From Bradyrhizobium sp. NDS-1 (lineage in GTDB: Bacteria > Pseudomonadota > Alphaproteobacteria > Rhizobiales > Xanthobacteraceae), in NCBI RefSeq assembly GCF_032918005.1, contig NZ_CP136628.1:7487501-7551500 (forward strand): a stretch of DNA of 64,000 nucleotides, in the 5' to 3' direction. This document shows positions 56,850 through 64,000 of the stretch, piece by piece. The notes beneath the pieces were generated by a model. The model worked only from the letters and a program-made list of their open reading frames with translations. It did not search any database and was not told the origin of the DNA. The translations under genes and the position numbers were made by a program. Numbering within the stretch: position 1 is the first letter of the stretch; each line of letters opens with the position of its first letter.

Positions 56850-58661
56850 TCAGTTGCACACTTCGGCGTTGGCGTCGACGTGGGGGCCGCCGCCACCGCG
56901 ATACTCGAGACGGCAGCCGGGCTTGACCGGACGGCAGATGATGTTGTTACAGAAGATCTGACCGCCACCGGCGGAGCGGCCTGCGCGAGCAGCGATGCCC
57001 GCAGAGGCTCCATAGCCGACCGCCTCCCCGCCAGCAGCGCCGCCGGCCTGACGACGCTGCCGTGCCGGACGATCCTCGCTCTCGTCGCGGCGGGAGGTCG
57101 CGGGCTTGGCCGGCTTTGCGGCGCGCTGCTTCACGCACTCATTGTCGTCGTTGACCGCATAGCCCTCACGGCAAACGATCTTCGTGCATTTGTCGCCGTC
57201 GGCCTTGAAGCCGTGCTCGCAAACCAGCGGACAGACGCGCGACGGCTTCGCCTTGACCGCGTCGAGCGCGTCGGTGCTCGCGACCTTCACGTCGAGCTTG
57301 GTGCCGGCGTAGCGGTTGAATTGCGACAGCGAGCGCTGCGACGACGTATTCCAGTTGCCGTCGGCAGCGCCGGAAAAGCAGCCGACGCGGCCAAGCTCGG
57401 TCTGCACCGAACGGCCGAGATCCGCCGGTGCGGTCGCCGGGGTCAGCGACGCGACGTTGGTGCCGGTTGGGCTCGCCGTGCTGGCAGGCGCCGCGCTCGG
57501 AGCCGTGGCGGCAAGATTGACGCGCTGCTGCTCTGCGGCAGCGGCCTGCTGCTGCGCCTGCTCCTTGGCCTTCTGCGCGGCAAGCTGCGCCTGCTCGGCG
57601 GCTTTCGCATCGGCGGCAGCTTTGGCCTGCGCATCCTTCTGCGCGCCGAGGGCAGCGAGACGATCGCGCTCGGCCTCGGCCTGCTTCGCCTTCGCGATCG
57701 CCGCGGCGTGGGCCTGCTCGGCACCGATCTTCTCGACCTGGAGCCTGGCAAGGCTTGCATAGAAGCCATCGGGATGCTGAGCGAGGAAGGCATCCCATGC
57801 CGCCTTGTTGCCAAGCTGGAGCGCGAGTTCATAGTCGCGGCGGATATCGGCCTGCGGGTTCGCCACGGGCGTTGCAGCCGCCACCTTGACCGGCACCAGT
57901 GGCATGTCTTCGCCCCCGAGTGAGCCGTAAACGAACGGCTCCTGCTTGTTACCGGTCGACTTGAGCACGTCGTCGCGGACGAAGCCGAAGGCGCGGCGCA
58001 CGTCGAGGCCTGGCGTCGTCAGATGCCTCGACAGCGCGACCGTAAACGGGCTGTTGGCGCCGTCTCCGTCCTGCGCCGTGAAGCCGGCCTTCGCCGAATA
58101 GGCGATCAGCGTGTTGGGGCTGGTCGGCTCGACCTGAGCCAGGCCACGGCCGATGCCGCGCGAAGCCAGCGTGCGCTTCATCCTCTTGCCGAACGGATTG
58201 TCGCGGCAGGCATCCAGGATCACAAGACGGAGCTGCTTTGCCGGCTCGACCGCGACCAGGACGCGGTCGAGCGAAAGGGCCTCGTCGTAAACGTCGGTGT
58301 CGCGCTCGAGCTTGGCATCGACGGGGATCAGATAATTCGACCCCTCGACCTCGATACCGTGACCGGCATAGTAGACCACGGCAATGTCGGCACTGCGGGT
58401 CGCGTCGGCAAAGTCGCGCAGCACGCGCCGTGTGTCCAAAGCCGATAGGTCGCGCCGGTAATCGACGACGTCGAAACCGGCCTCTTTCAGCGTCTTCGCC
58501 ATCACCGTCCCGTCGTTGACGGGGTTGGCGAGCGGCGGCGCGTGCTGATAGGCCGAGTTGGCGATCACCAGCGCGACGCGGTTGCCGGCGAGGGCGGGAT
58601 CCGTGCCGAACAGCAGCGCTGCGGCGAGGAGAAGCGGGCATAGTCTGAGCAGATTGCGCAT
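56850..58661 (-). CDS. Secreted caspase-like (peptidase C14) protein with Cys-rich C-terminus
   Basis: A 603-residue exported protein. The ATG at 58661 starts a clear signal peptide (MRNLLRLCPLLLAAALLFG...ALA). The caspase domain (about 27-265) has the His/Cys dyad at His101 (YYAGHGIEV) and Cys152 (ILDACRDNPF). An Ala/Gln/Lys-rich coiled coil follows (about 320-420). A segment like a peptidoglycan-binding unit is at about 455-500 (ELGRVGCFSGAADGNWNTSSQRSL). A Cys-rich tail with repeated CxxxC-type spacing (CPLVCEHGFKADGDKC, CREGYAVNDDNEC) ends at ANAEVCN. Bacterial relatives are metacaspase- or orthocaspase-like with mostly unknown roles. Periplasmic location is predicted. Confidence 0.9.
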   Translation of the reverse strand: MRNLLRLCPLLLAAALLFGTDPALAGNRVALVIANSAYQHAPPLANPVNDGTVMAKTLKEAGFDVVDYRRDLSALDTRRVLRDFADATRSADIAVVYYAGHGIEVEGSNYLIPVDAKLERDTDVYDEALSLDRVLVAVEPAKQLRLVILDACRDNPFGKRMKRTLASRGIGRGLAQVEPTSPNTLIAYSAKAGFTAQDGDGANSPFTVALSRHLTTPGLDVRRAFGFVRDDVLKSTGNKQEPFVYGSLGGEDMPLVPVKVAAATPVANPQADIRRDYELALQLGNKAAWDAFLAQHPDGFYASLARLQVEKIGAEQAHAAAIAKAKQAEAERDRLAALGAQKDAQAKAAADAKAAEQAQLAAQKAKEQAQQQAAAAEQQRVNLAATAPSAAPASTASPTGTNVASLTPATAPADLGRSVQTELGRVGCFSGAADGNWNTSSQRSLSQFNRYAGTKLDVKVASTDALDAVKAKPSRVCPLVCEHGFKADGDKCTKIVCREGYAVNDDNECVKQRAAKPAKPATSRRDESEDRPARQRRQAGGAAGGEAVGYGASAGIAARAGRSAGGGQIFCNNIICRPVKPGCRLEYRGGGGPHVDANAEVCN

Positions 58662-58841
58662 GACACGACTTCCGAAGTTCGGGCCGTTTCGAGCCCCTTG
58701 GGACCGCTTTAGCAGGATCTGGCGCCGGCGCTTGTGATGGAGGTCACGAAGGCCGCGCTGGCGACAGCCCGAAAGGCTCCTTTTGTTTGTCGCTCCAGCG
58801 CGGTCAGGGTTCGCTGCCACGCTGGTGTCGACCGAGTTCCC

Positions 58842-59270
58842 TTAGCCATCGCCGATATGCCCCCGATATTGCGGCAGATTGTCCGTGATGTCGTGCCAGG
58901 GCGCCTTCGAGGCTACGAAAATGTGGGCGCTTGGCCGGATTGAGGGGGCATCGACCAGGGTTCCCATGGTGACATGGACCCATTGTCCGTCACGCACCCG
59001 GGAATAGAGCAGCGAGCCGCATCGGGCACAATGTGCGTCATGGGTGGTGTCGTCGCCGAAAATCATCCGCTGGTCCCCACCCCGGACAATGCGGAGCTTG
59101 TCCTGTGGGATGCCGGCGAACGGCTTGAAGGCGGAGCCGGTGGTGCGACGGCAGTTCGAGCAGTGACAGTTCATCGCATAGGAGAACGCGTCGGCTACCT
59201 CAAAGCGCACGGTGCGGCAGTAGCATTCGCCGATCAGGATACGAGCGTTCGAAGTTTCTGATCCGGTCAT
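58842..59270 (-). CDS. GFA-family (glutathione-dependent formaldehyde-activating/CENP-V-like) zinc protein
   Basis: A 142-residue single-domain GFA protein. The ATG at 59270 (MTGSETSNARILIGECYC) is chosen over one ten codons upstream; GGAG lies before it. Zinc ligands are the CYC pair near residue 16, HCSNCRRTTGSAF and HCARCGSLLYS, the standard Gfa pattern. Such proteins were named for glutathione-formaldehyde adduct formation, but most members have no proven activity. The 180-base gap to the caspase-like gene start (58662-58841) holds nothing recognisable besides its presumed promoter. Confidence 0.88.
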   Translation of the reverse strand: MTGSETSNARILIGECYCRTVRFEVADAFSYAMNCHCSNCRRTTGSAFKPFAGIPQDKLRIVRGGDQRMIFGDDTTHDAHCARCGSLLYSRVRDGQWVHVTMGTLVDAPSIRPSAHIFVASKAPWHDITDNLPQYRGHIGDG

Positions 59271-59363
59271 TCCGATGTCTCCGCAGTCGGCGAGAGACAC
59301 CCATAGCGCATTTTGATGCGTACGACTAAGTTCATCCCAAAGCCATCAGCAAAGGGATGCCCC

Positions 59364-59738
59364 ATGAGCCAGAACCGTTCGAGCGTCGAAGCCGTCGTGC
59401 AATCCTATTTTGACGGGCTCTACGAGGGCGACGCCGAAAAGCTCGGTGCCATCTTCCATCCCTCCGCGGATCTGCGCTGGGTCGAGAAGGGCGAATTGCA
59501 GGTGCTGACCGTGCCCGACTGGCTCGACCGCGTGCGCAAGCGCCCGTCCGGCAAGGCCGAAGGCAAGCCGCGCGAGGATTTCATCGTCACCATCGACCGT
59601 TCGGACGACAAGACCGCCTTCATCAAGGTCCGGTGCCAGTTGCCGCCGCGTTTCTTCACCGATTATCTGGTGGCGATGAAGCTCGCCGACGGCTGGCAGA
59701 TCGTGTCGAAATCGTATCGATATGATCTGAGGGAGTGA
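59364..59738 (+). CDS. NTF2/SnoaL-like protein (putative lumazine-binding family)
   Basis: A 124-residue protein, ATG at 59364 (MSQNRSSVEAVVQSYFDGLY) with AAGGGA upstream. The pattern VEAVVQSYFDGLYEGDAEKLGAIFHPSADLRW, then FTDYLVAMKLADGWQIVSKSY, is the NTF2-like cone fold of the 'putative lumazine-binding' group. Such proteins bind small ligands or act as simple isomerase-like enzymes; no catalytic residues can be named. Divergent from the GFA gene. Confidence 0.85.
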   Translation: MSQNRSSVEAVVQSYFDGLYEGDAEKLGAIFHPSADLRWVEKGELQVLTVPDWLDRVRKRPSGKAEGKPREDFIVTIDRSDDKTAFIKVRCQLPPRFFTDYLVAMKLADGWQIVSKSYRYDLRE

Positions 59739-59785
59739 CGAGGCTCGACGTTCGCCCAATATCTGCCGCGCTCGACGTTATCCTT

Positions 59786-59875
59786 CGTCCTTGCGAGGAG
59801 CTCTTGCGACGAAGCAATCCAGAATCCCTCCGCGGGAGACTCTGGATTGCTTCGTCGCTTCGCTCCCCGCAATAG
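59786..59875. repeat. Dispersed intergenic palindrome, family A
   Basis: Left CGTCCTTGCGAGGAGC with CGACGAAGCAATCCAGA, right TCTGGATTGCTTCGTCG with GCTCCCCGCAATAGCG. The inner arms are perfect and the outer arms have diverged. Located between the NTF2-like gene and the beta-lactamase gene. Confidence 0.8.
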
Positions 59876-59931
59876 CGCCGCGGATACAGCATCCGCATAT
59901 TCCCCGCCTCCCATTCACCTGAAAGTCCCCC

Positions 59932-60789
59932 ATGCTGCTCGACCGCCGCTCCCTGCTCGCCTCACTTGGCTGGATGGCCGTATCTCCCGTGCTAGCCGCG
60001 GGCGCGCCGCCTGAGCTCGAATCCTACGAGCGCGAGAGTGGCGGGCGGATCGGGGTCTATGCGGAAAATCTGGCCAGCGGCGCAAGGCTCACCTGGCGTG
60101 CCGACGAGCGCTTCGTCATGTGTTCGACATTCAAAGCCTCGCTCGCGGCCTGCGTGCTGGCACGGGTCGATCGCGGCGAGGAGCAGCTCGCAGCCAGGAT
60201 CCCTTACGGCAAGACCGACTTGCTCGACTACGCGCCGGTCGCTAAGCAAAATCTCGCGGCGGGTGCGATGTCTGTCGCCGAGATGTGCAAGGCGATCGTC
60301 GAGCGCAGCGACAACACCTGCGCCAACTTGCTGCTGGCGCGGATCGGCGGCCCTGCCGCGCTCACTGCATTCTGGCGATCGCTCGGCGACACCACCTCGC
60401 GGCTCGACCACGACGAGCCCGAACTCAATCGCTCCCCGCCCGGAGATCCCCGGAATACCACGACGCCGGCGGCGATGGCCGGGAACTTGCGCCGCCTGGT
60501 GACGGGCGAGGCGTTGCCTCCGGCCTCTCGCGCGCAGCTCACCGAATGGATGGTGAACTGCAAGACCGGCGCCAACCGGCTGCGCGGCGGCCTGCCCGCG
60601 AGCTGGAAGATCGGCGACAAGACCGGCTACAATGGCAAGGACGCAGCGGGCGACATCGCGGTGGCTTGGCCCAAGCCCGACACGCCGATCCTGATCGCGG
60701 CCTATGTCCAAGGCGGCACGCCGACGGCAGCGCAGATCGAAGCCGTGTTCGGGCGAATCGGGCGAATGGTGGTCGAGCGGCTGGCGTAA
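59932..60789 (+). CDS. bla: Class A beta-lactamase with Tat-type signal
   Basis: A 285-residue serine beta-lactamase. The N-terminus LDRRSLLASLG resembles a twin-arginine signal with processing near residue 22-25. The active-site set is complete: Ser65-Thr-Phe-Lys68, Ser126-Asp-Asn128, Glu162-Pro-Glu-Leu-Asn166 and Lys230-Thr-Gly232. It hydrolyses beta-lactams in the periplasm. A Cys precedes the catalytic Ser (Ambler 69), as in carbapenemases such as KPC, but the partner Cys at Ambler 238 is absent. A carbapenemase call is therefore not supported. It precedes a cation/proton antiporter gene by 48 bases. No AmpR-like regulator is adjacent. Confidence 0.94.
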   Translation: MLLDRRSLLASLGWMAVSPVLAAGAPPELESYERESGGRIGVYAENLASGARLTWRADERFVMCSTFKASLAACVLARVDRGEEQLAARIPYGKTDLLDYAPVAKQNLAAGAMSVAEMCKAIVERSDNTCANLLLARIGGPAALTAFWRSLGDTTSRLDHDEPELNRSPPGDPRNTTTPAAMAGNLRRLVTGEALPPASRAQLTEWMVNCKTGANRLRGGLPASWKIGDKTGYNGKDAAGDIAVAWPKPDTPILIAAYVQGGTPTAAQIEAVFGRIGRMVVERLA

Positions 60790-60837
60790 GCCGCACGCAT
60801 TGACGCAGCAGTCGCTTCCGGTTCAAGACAGACCATC

Positions 60838-62445
60838 ATGGAAGCGAAATTTCAGACCTTTCTCATCCTGCTGGCCGTATTGGCGGGCGTGGCGCTCGCC
60901 GCACGCCGCTTCAACGTTGCCCCTGCCATCCTGTTGATGCTGGCCGGCGTCGGCCTCGCCTTCGTGCCGGGCATGCCGTCGGTGGAGCTGCCGCCGGAGC
61001 TGGTGCTGCTGGTGGTGCTGCCCCCGCTGATCTACTCGGCAAGCGTCGCGATGAGCTGGCGCGAGTTCAAGAACAATTTGCGCCCCATCGTGCTGCTCGC
61101 GGTCGGCGCGGTGATCTTCACCGCGGCGATGGTGGCGGCCGCCACGCATTACCTGATCGGCCTGCCCTGGGCCATCGGGTTTCTGCTCGGCGCCATCGTC
61201 GCGCCACCCGACGTCGTGGCGCCGCTCGCGATCGCGCGCCGGCTCAATTTGCCGCGGCGGCTGTTGGTCATCCTCGAGGGCGAAGGGCTCGCCAACGACG
61301 CCACGGCGCTGACCCTCTACCGCTTCGCGCTGGCCGCAATCATGGTCGGACATTTCTCCCTGCCGCTGGCGGCCGGCGAGTTCTTGCTGATCGTCGCCAG
61401 CGAGATTGCTTTCGGCATCGGCGTCGGGTTGCTCTCCCTGCGCTTCCGCAAATGGTCCAGGGACCCGCAGGTTGAGCTGACGTTGTCGCTGATCACGCCC
61501 TACGTCTCCTACTGGCTGCCCGAGCATGTCGGCGGCTCCGGCGTGATCGCCACCGTCGCCTGCGGTCTCTATGTGAGCTGGAACGGCCCGCTGCTGATCT
61601 CGTCGGCGACACGGCTGCAAGGCATCTTCTTCTGGGATCTCATCATTTACCTGATCGAGGGCGTGCTGTTCCTGCTCACCGGCTTCCAGATGCGCGCGCT
61701 CTACGAGAAGTCGAAGTCGTTTCCGCTCGACGACATTCTGATCGCGACGGCCCTTGTCCTGATGATCGTCGTGATCGCGCGCTTCGCCTGGCTCTATCCC
61801 GCAACCTATCTGCCGCGGATGCTCAGCAAATCGTTGCGCGAGCGCGATCCGCCGCCGCCGTGGCAATGGCCGTTCGTGCTCGCCTTCACCGGCGTGCGCG
61901 GCGCGGTGTCGCTTGCGGCCGCGTTGGCGCTGCCGTTCACGCTCCCTGATGGCGAGGCGTTCCCATATCGTGACCTGATCCTGTTCGTTGCCTTCGGCGT
62001 CATCTTCGTCACGCTGATCGGCGTCGGCCTGACGCTGCCGCCGGTGGTGCGGTGGCTCGGCGTCGCCGATGCCGGCCGAAACGAGCATGCCGCCGAGCAC
62101 GAGGCCGAGATCGCCGCACGCCGCCAGGCGCTCGATGCGGCACTGAAATCACTCGACGCGCTGACTGCGGAAAAGGAGGTGTCCGAGGAGGTGATCCGGC
62201 TTTTGCGTGCGCGACACGAGATCCGCGTCAACCAGCTTCCGGATTCGCTCGACCCTGCCCGCCACGACGTCTCCGCCGCCGGCACCGCGCTGACCCGCAA
62301 CCTAATCGCCGCCGAACGGAAATTCATCCACGACCTCTTGCGCGACGGCCAGATCACCGACGAGACGCGGCGGCGGATCGAGCGCGATCTGGATCTGGAG
62401 GAGGCGAGCCTGGCAAACCGGGAGTATCGCGGGGTGCCGCTGTAG
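60838..62445 (+). CDS. Na+/H+ antiporter, CPA1 (NhaP-like) family
   Basis: A 535-residue monovalent cation/proton antiporter. About 12 membrane helices occupy residues 5-410. Hallmarks are PPLIYSASVAMSWREFKNNLRPIVLLAVGAVIFTA, LGAIVAPPDVVAPLAIARRL (the Asp of the ion site), LEGEGLANDATALTLYRFAL (second acidic site region) and AFTGVRGAVSLAAALALPF. A cytoplasmic helical tail of about 120 residues follows (EHEAEIAARRQALDAALKSL...), likely regulatory. It exchanges Na+ or K+ for protons at the inner membrane. It converges on the amidase gene. Confidence 0.94.
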   Translation: MEAKFQTFLILLAVLAGVALAARRFNVAPAILLMLAGVGLAFVPGMPSVELPPELVLLVVLPPLIYSASVAMSWREFKNNLRPIVLLAVGAVIFTAAMVAAATHYLIGLPWAIGFLLGAIVAPPDVVAPLAIARRLNLPRRLLVILEGEGLANDATALTLYRFALAAIMVGHFSLPLAAGEFLLIVASEIAFGIGVGLLSLRFRKWSRDPQVELTLSLITPYVSYWLPEHVGGSGVIATVACGLYVSWNGPLLISSATRLQGIFFWDLIIYLIEGVLFLLTGFQMRALYEKSKSFPLDDILIATALVLMIVVIARFAWLYPATYLPRMLSKSLRERDPPPPWQWPFVLAFTGVRGAVSLAAALALPFTLPDGEAFPYRDLILFVAFGVIFVTLIGVGLTLPPVVRWLGVADAGRNEHAAEHEAEIAARRQALDAALKSLDALTAEKEVSEEVIRLLRARHEIRVNQLPDSLDPARHDVSAAGTALTRNLIAAERKFIHDLLRDGQITDETRRRIERDLDLEEASLANREYRGVPL

Positions 62446-62453
62446 GGCGGGAG

Positions 62454-63266
62454 CTACCGCCTTGCGCAAAACTCCCCTATTGCCGCGGCAACAGCCCCGG
62501 CAATCGTCTCATGCCGCTCCGGCGAGTTCATCGCCATCTCCTCGTCGCGATTGATGATGGAGCCGGCTTCGAGCAGCACTGCGGCGCTGCTCGTCCGCGA
62601 GAGAACGACGAGTCCGTCGTAGCGGTAGACGCCGACATCCTTGTCGAGCAGCTGGCGCCGGTACCGGCCCATCACCGGCAAGGTATATTGGCTGGCATAG
62701 TCCAGGCCCTGCTCTTTCAACTGCCGGCCGATCATCCGGGCCAGCATCAGGCTGGTGGCGAAGTGCGGGTTGTGCCGCGACACGAACAGGGAGTGGCCCG
62801 AAAAGCGATCGCTGAAATAGCTCTTCGCGCCGTCGAACTCCCAGGTCTCGAGCAGCTTGTCCGGCACCGAATCGTGGTGAATCGACAGGAAGAGATCGGC
62901 CCGGCCGCCATTCGCGGCACTGACCCGCTTGAAAAGGCTCGGCCGCGCCTTGCCGTCCGTGACGAGCAGTCGGGTTGCGGCGAAGCCGTCGGACTTGAGT
63001 CTTGCCGCGATGAGTCTTGCGAGACGGAAGTTGAAGCCGAACTCCGGATCATTGCGCGCGCTCAGCGCGCCGTAGGAGTCCGGGGTGTGCCCGACGTCCA
63101 CCATGATCCGGAATTTTGGCATCTCACATCTGGCCGATACCTGCGGCTTGGCCTTGGGTCTTGCAAACTTTCGTGCGGTCGCGGCCTCGCTGCTGTCAAC
63201 AGTCGCAAGCGACGATAGCAGGATCGACGCAACCAGCCCGACGATGATGCCCCGCGATTGCCCCAA
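62454..63266 (-). CDS. N-acetylmuramoyl-L-alanine amidase (Amidase_3)
   Basis: A 270-residue zinc peptidoglycan amidase. It uses TTG at 63266 with GGAG upstream, inside the end of the preceding Rieske gene. The signal peptide runs to about residue 29 (SSEA). The catalytic domain begins at about 52: IMVDVGH (first zinc His), the Glu in the ARNDPEFGFN segment, LFLSIHHDS (second His) and AVLLEAGSI (catalytic Glu). It cleaves the amide bond between MurNAc and the stem peptide in the periplasm. The N-terminal AMIN domain of AmiC-type proteins is absent. Confidence 0.92.
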   Translation of the reverse strand: MGQSRGIIVGLVASILLSSLATVDSSEAATARKFARPKAKPQVSARCEMPKFRIMVDVGHTPDSYGALSARNDPEFGFNFRLARLIAARLKSDGFAATRLLVTDGKARPSLFKRVSAANGGRADLFLSIHHDSVPDKLLETWEFDGAKSYFSDRFSGHSLFVSRHNPHFATSLMLARMIGRQLKEQGLDYASQYTLPVMGRYRRQLLDKDVGVYRYDGLVVLSRTSSAAVLLEAGSIINRDEEMAMNSPERHETIAGAVAAAIGEFCARR

Positions 63267-63269
63267 GCG

Positions 63270-64000
63270 CTACTCCGCCGCTGCAATCCTGGGGCGCCCG
63301 ACGAAACCCGCGGCATCGCCGAAACGTTCCAGCATGACCGCAGGCAGGTCTTTGGACTTGCTGGTCACGCAGGCGCCGGAGCGCACCGCATAGCGGTCCT
63401 GATGCGCAGCCTGCGGCGGCGGTTCGCCCCGCTGGAGCGCCCGCGCCAGATCCATCACGACCTTGCGGAAATGCATGATGCCGAGATCCGTCGGCCCGAG
63501 ATGCTCGCGGGTGCGGTCGGCGATCGGCCCCTGGCTGTCCTGCACGGCGGCGTCCTGCTCGGACACGCCCTTGATGCCCGTGTAGCTTCGGGTCTTCTGG
63601 AGCTTGCGGTCGATCAGATAGTCGTTGCCCCTATGACGCAGCGGCACGTAGTTGTCGTCGACCTCCGCGATCACGCCGTTGCCATGGTCATAGGCGTCGC
63701 GCTCTCCTTGCGTCAGCGGACGCTCCGGATTCCAGGCATAGGTATAGATCCAGCAATTCGTGTCGGTGACAGGCACGAAAGTCTGCCCGAAAATGTTCTC
63801 GCCCGGCATCGCGCTGGGAGCGTAAGCGTGGAACGGCATCAGGAACTGCGCGATGCGCCAGTAGATGTTGTCGCCGCCGGTGAGCCGTCCGCCGGCGATG
63901 GTCAATCCGGCCTCGTGCGGACTGATCTTGATCACCGGGCGTGGATCCTCCGCGATCCAGCGCATGTGATCGCTCGACATCCGCGCGATCGGATTCACGA
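63270..64000 (-). CDS. Rieske-type ring-hydroxylating oxygenase, C-terminal part; 5' end outside the window
   Basis: About 243 residues of the C-terminal catalytic domain of an aromatic-ring-hydroxylating oxygenase large subunit of the phthalate 4,5-dioxygenase type. Typical segments are FLMPFHAYAPSAMPGENIFGQTFVPVTDTNCWIYTYAW, GIKGVSEQDAAVQDSQGPIADRTREHLGPTDLGI (the QD motif) and a C-terminal MDLARALQ helix. The Rieske [2Fe-2S] domain must lie beyond the window end and is not seen. It is followed after three bases by the amidase gene. The aromatic substrate is unknown. Confidence 0.85.
   Translation of the reverse strand, partial: VNPIARMSSDHMRWIAEDPRPVIKISPHEAGLTIAGGRLTGGDNIYWRIAQFLMPFHAYAPSAMPGENIFGQTFVPVTDTNCWIYTYAWNPERPLTQGERDAYDHGNGVIAEVDDNYVPLRHRGNDYLIDRKLQKTRSYTGIKGVSEQDAAVQDSQGPIADRTREHLGPTDLGIMHFRKVVMDLARALQRGEPPPQAAHQDRYAVRSGACVTSKSKDLPAVMLERFGDAAGFVGRPRIAAAE

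Noticed and set aside
56839..56857. TGGCACG followed by TTGC, resembling a sigma-54 promoter
   Set aside because: The spacer is seven bases, not four, so the -24/-12 geometry is wrong; it also lies at the 3' end of convergent genes.
59932..60789. Possible carbapenemase because of Cys at Ambler position 69
   Set aside because: The disulfide partner at position 238 is absent (the KTG motif is followed by Tyr-Asn), so there is no basis for the narrower claim.

Overview
The window looks like chromosomal DNA of an alphaproteobacterium, most probably Bradyrhizobium or a close relative in Nitrobacteraceae. The reasons are the high GC content, GTG and TTG starts, and a gene repertoire typical of that group: an aminoacyl:carrier-protein ligase cluster, a urea/amide ABC operon with FmdA/FmdB/AmiE, PAS-GGDEF-EAL proteins, Bug/Tct transporters and many acyl-CoA enzymes. 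At least a dozen dispersed intergenic palindromes support this. I found no rRNA, tRNA, CRISPR array, insertion sequence or phage genes, so this appears to be stable backbone with a metabolic-accessory character.

Layout. 1-7500: a catabolic acyl-CoA cluster (acyl-CoA carboxylase beta fragment, BKACE enzyme, AraC regulator, GST, two acyl-CoA dehydrogenases) divergent from an AMP-forming acyl-CoA synthetase. 7540-15854: surface and secretion functions, namely three family-2 glycosyltransferases around an XRE regulator and a dedicated Gram-negative sortase (class GN) with its VIT/vWA substrate. 16057-22323: an NDP-forming acyl-CoA synthetase, a lone MCE/MlaD protein and a large autotransporter. 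22590-34794: a nitrogen-scavenging block. One minus-strand operon (urtABCDE-fmdA-fmdB-amiE) imports urea or short amides and hydrolyses amides. Divergent from it is a transporter-fused hybrid histidine kinase with a LuxR-type response regulator, preceded by a well-spaced sigma-54 promoter. 35030-40295: a Baeyer-Villiger-type monooxygenase, a secreted trypsin-like protease, a HAD hydrolase, and the methylthioadenosine salvage genes mtnP-mtnA.

40561-44357 holds a carrier protein, an acyl-CoA dehydrogenase homologue, an amino acid:[carrier protein] ligase and a GNAT-like protein. This is the least understood and perhaps most interesting biosynthetic unit here. 44683-52748: a four-PAS GGDEF-EAL protein, a complete tripartite tricarboxylate transporter (tctC-tctB-tctA), and a second c-di-GMP protein with a degenerate GGDEF that keeps its I-site. 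52870-58661: housekeeping (rpmF, mtgA, ispA), small membrane proteins and a secreted caspase-like protein. 58842-64000: a GFA-family protein, an NTF2-like protein, a class A beta-lactamase, a CPA1 cation/proton antiporter, an N-acetylmuramoyl-L-alanine amidase and the C-terminal part of a Rieske oxygenase.

Several starts were chosen inside longer open frames because antisense or repeat DNA extends many frames here. Intergenic gaps not listed individually are short (under 300 bases) and show nothing I could support beyond presumed promoters. All functions are read from motifs and family knowledge; no database search was run.
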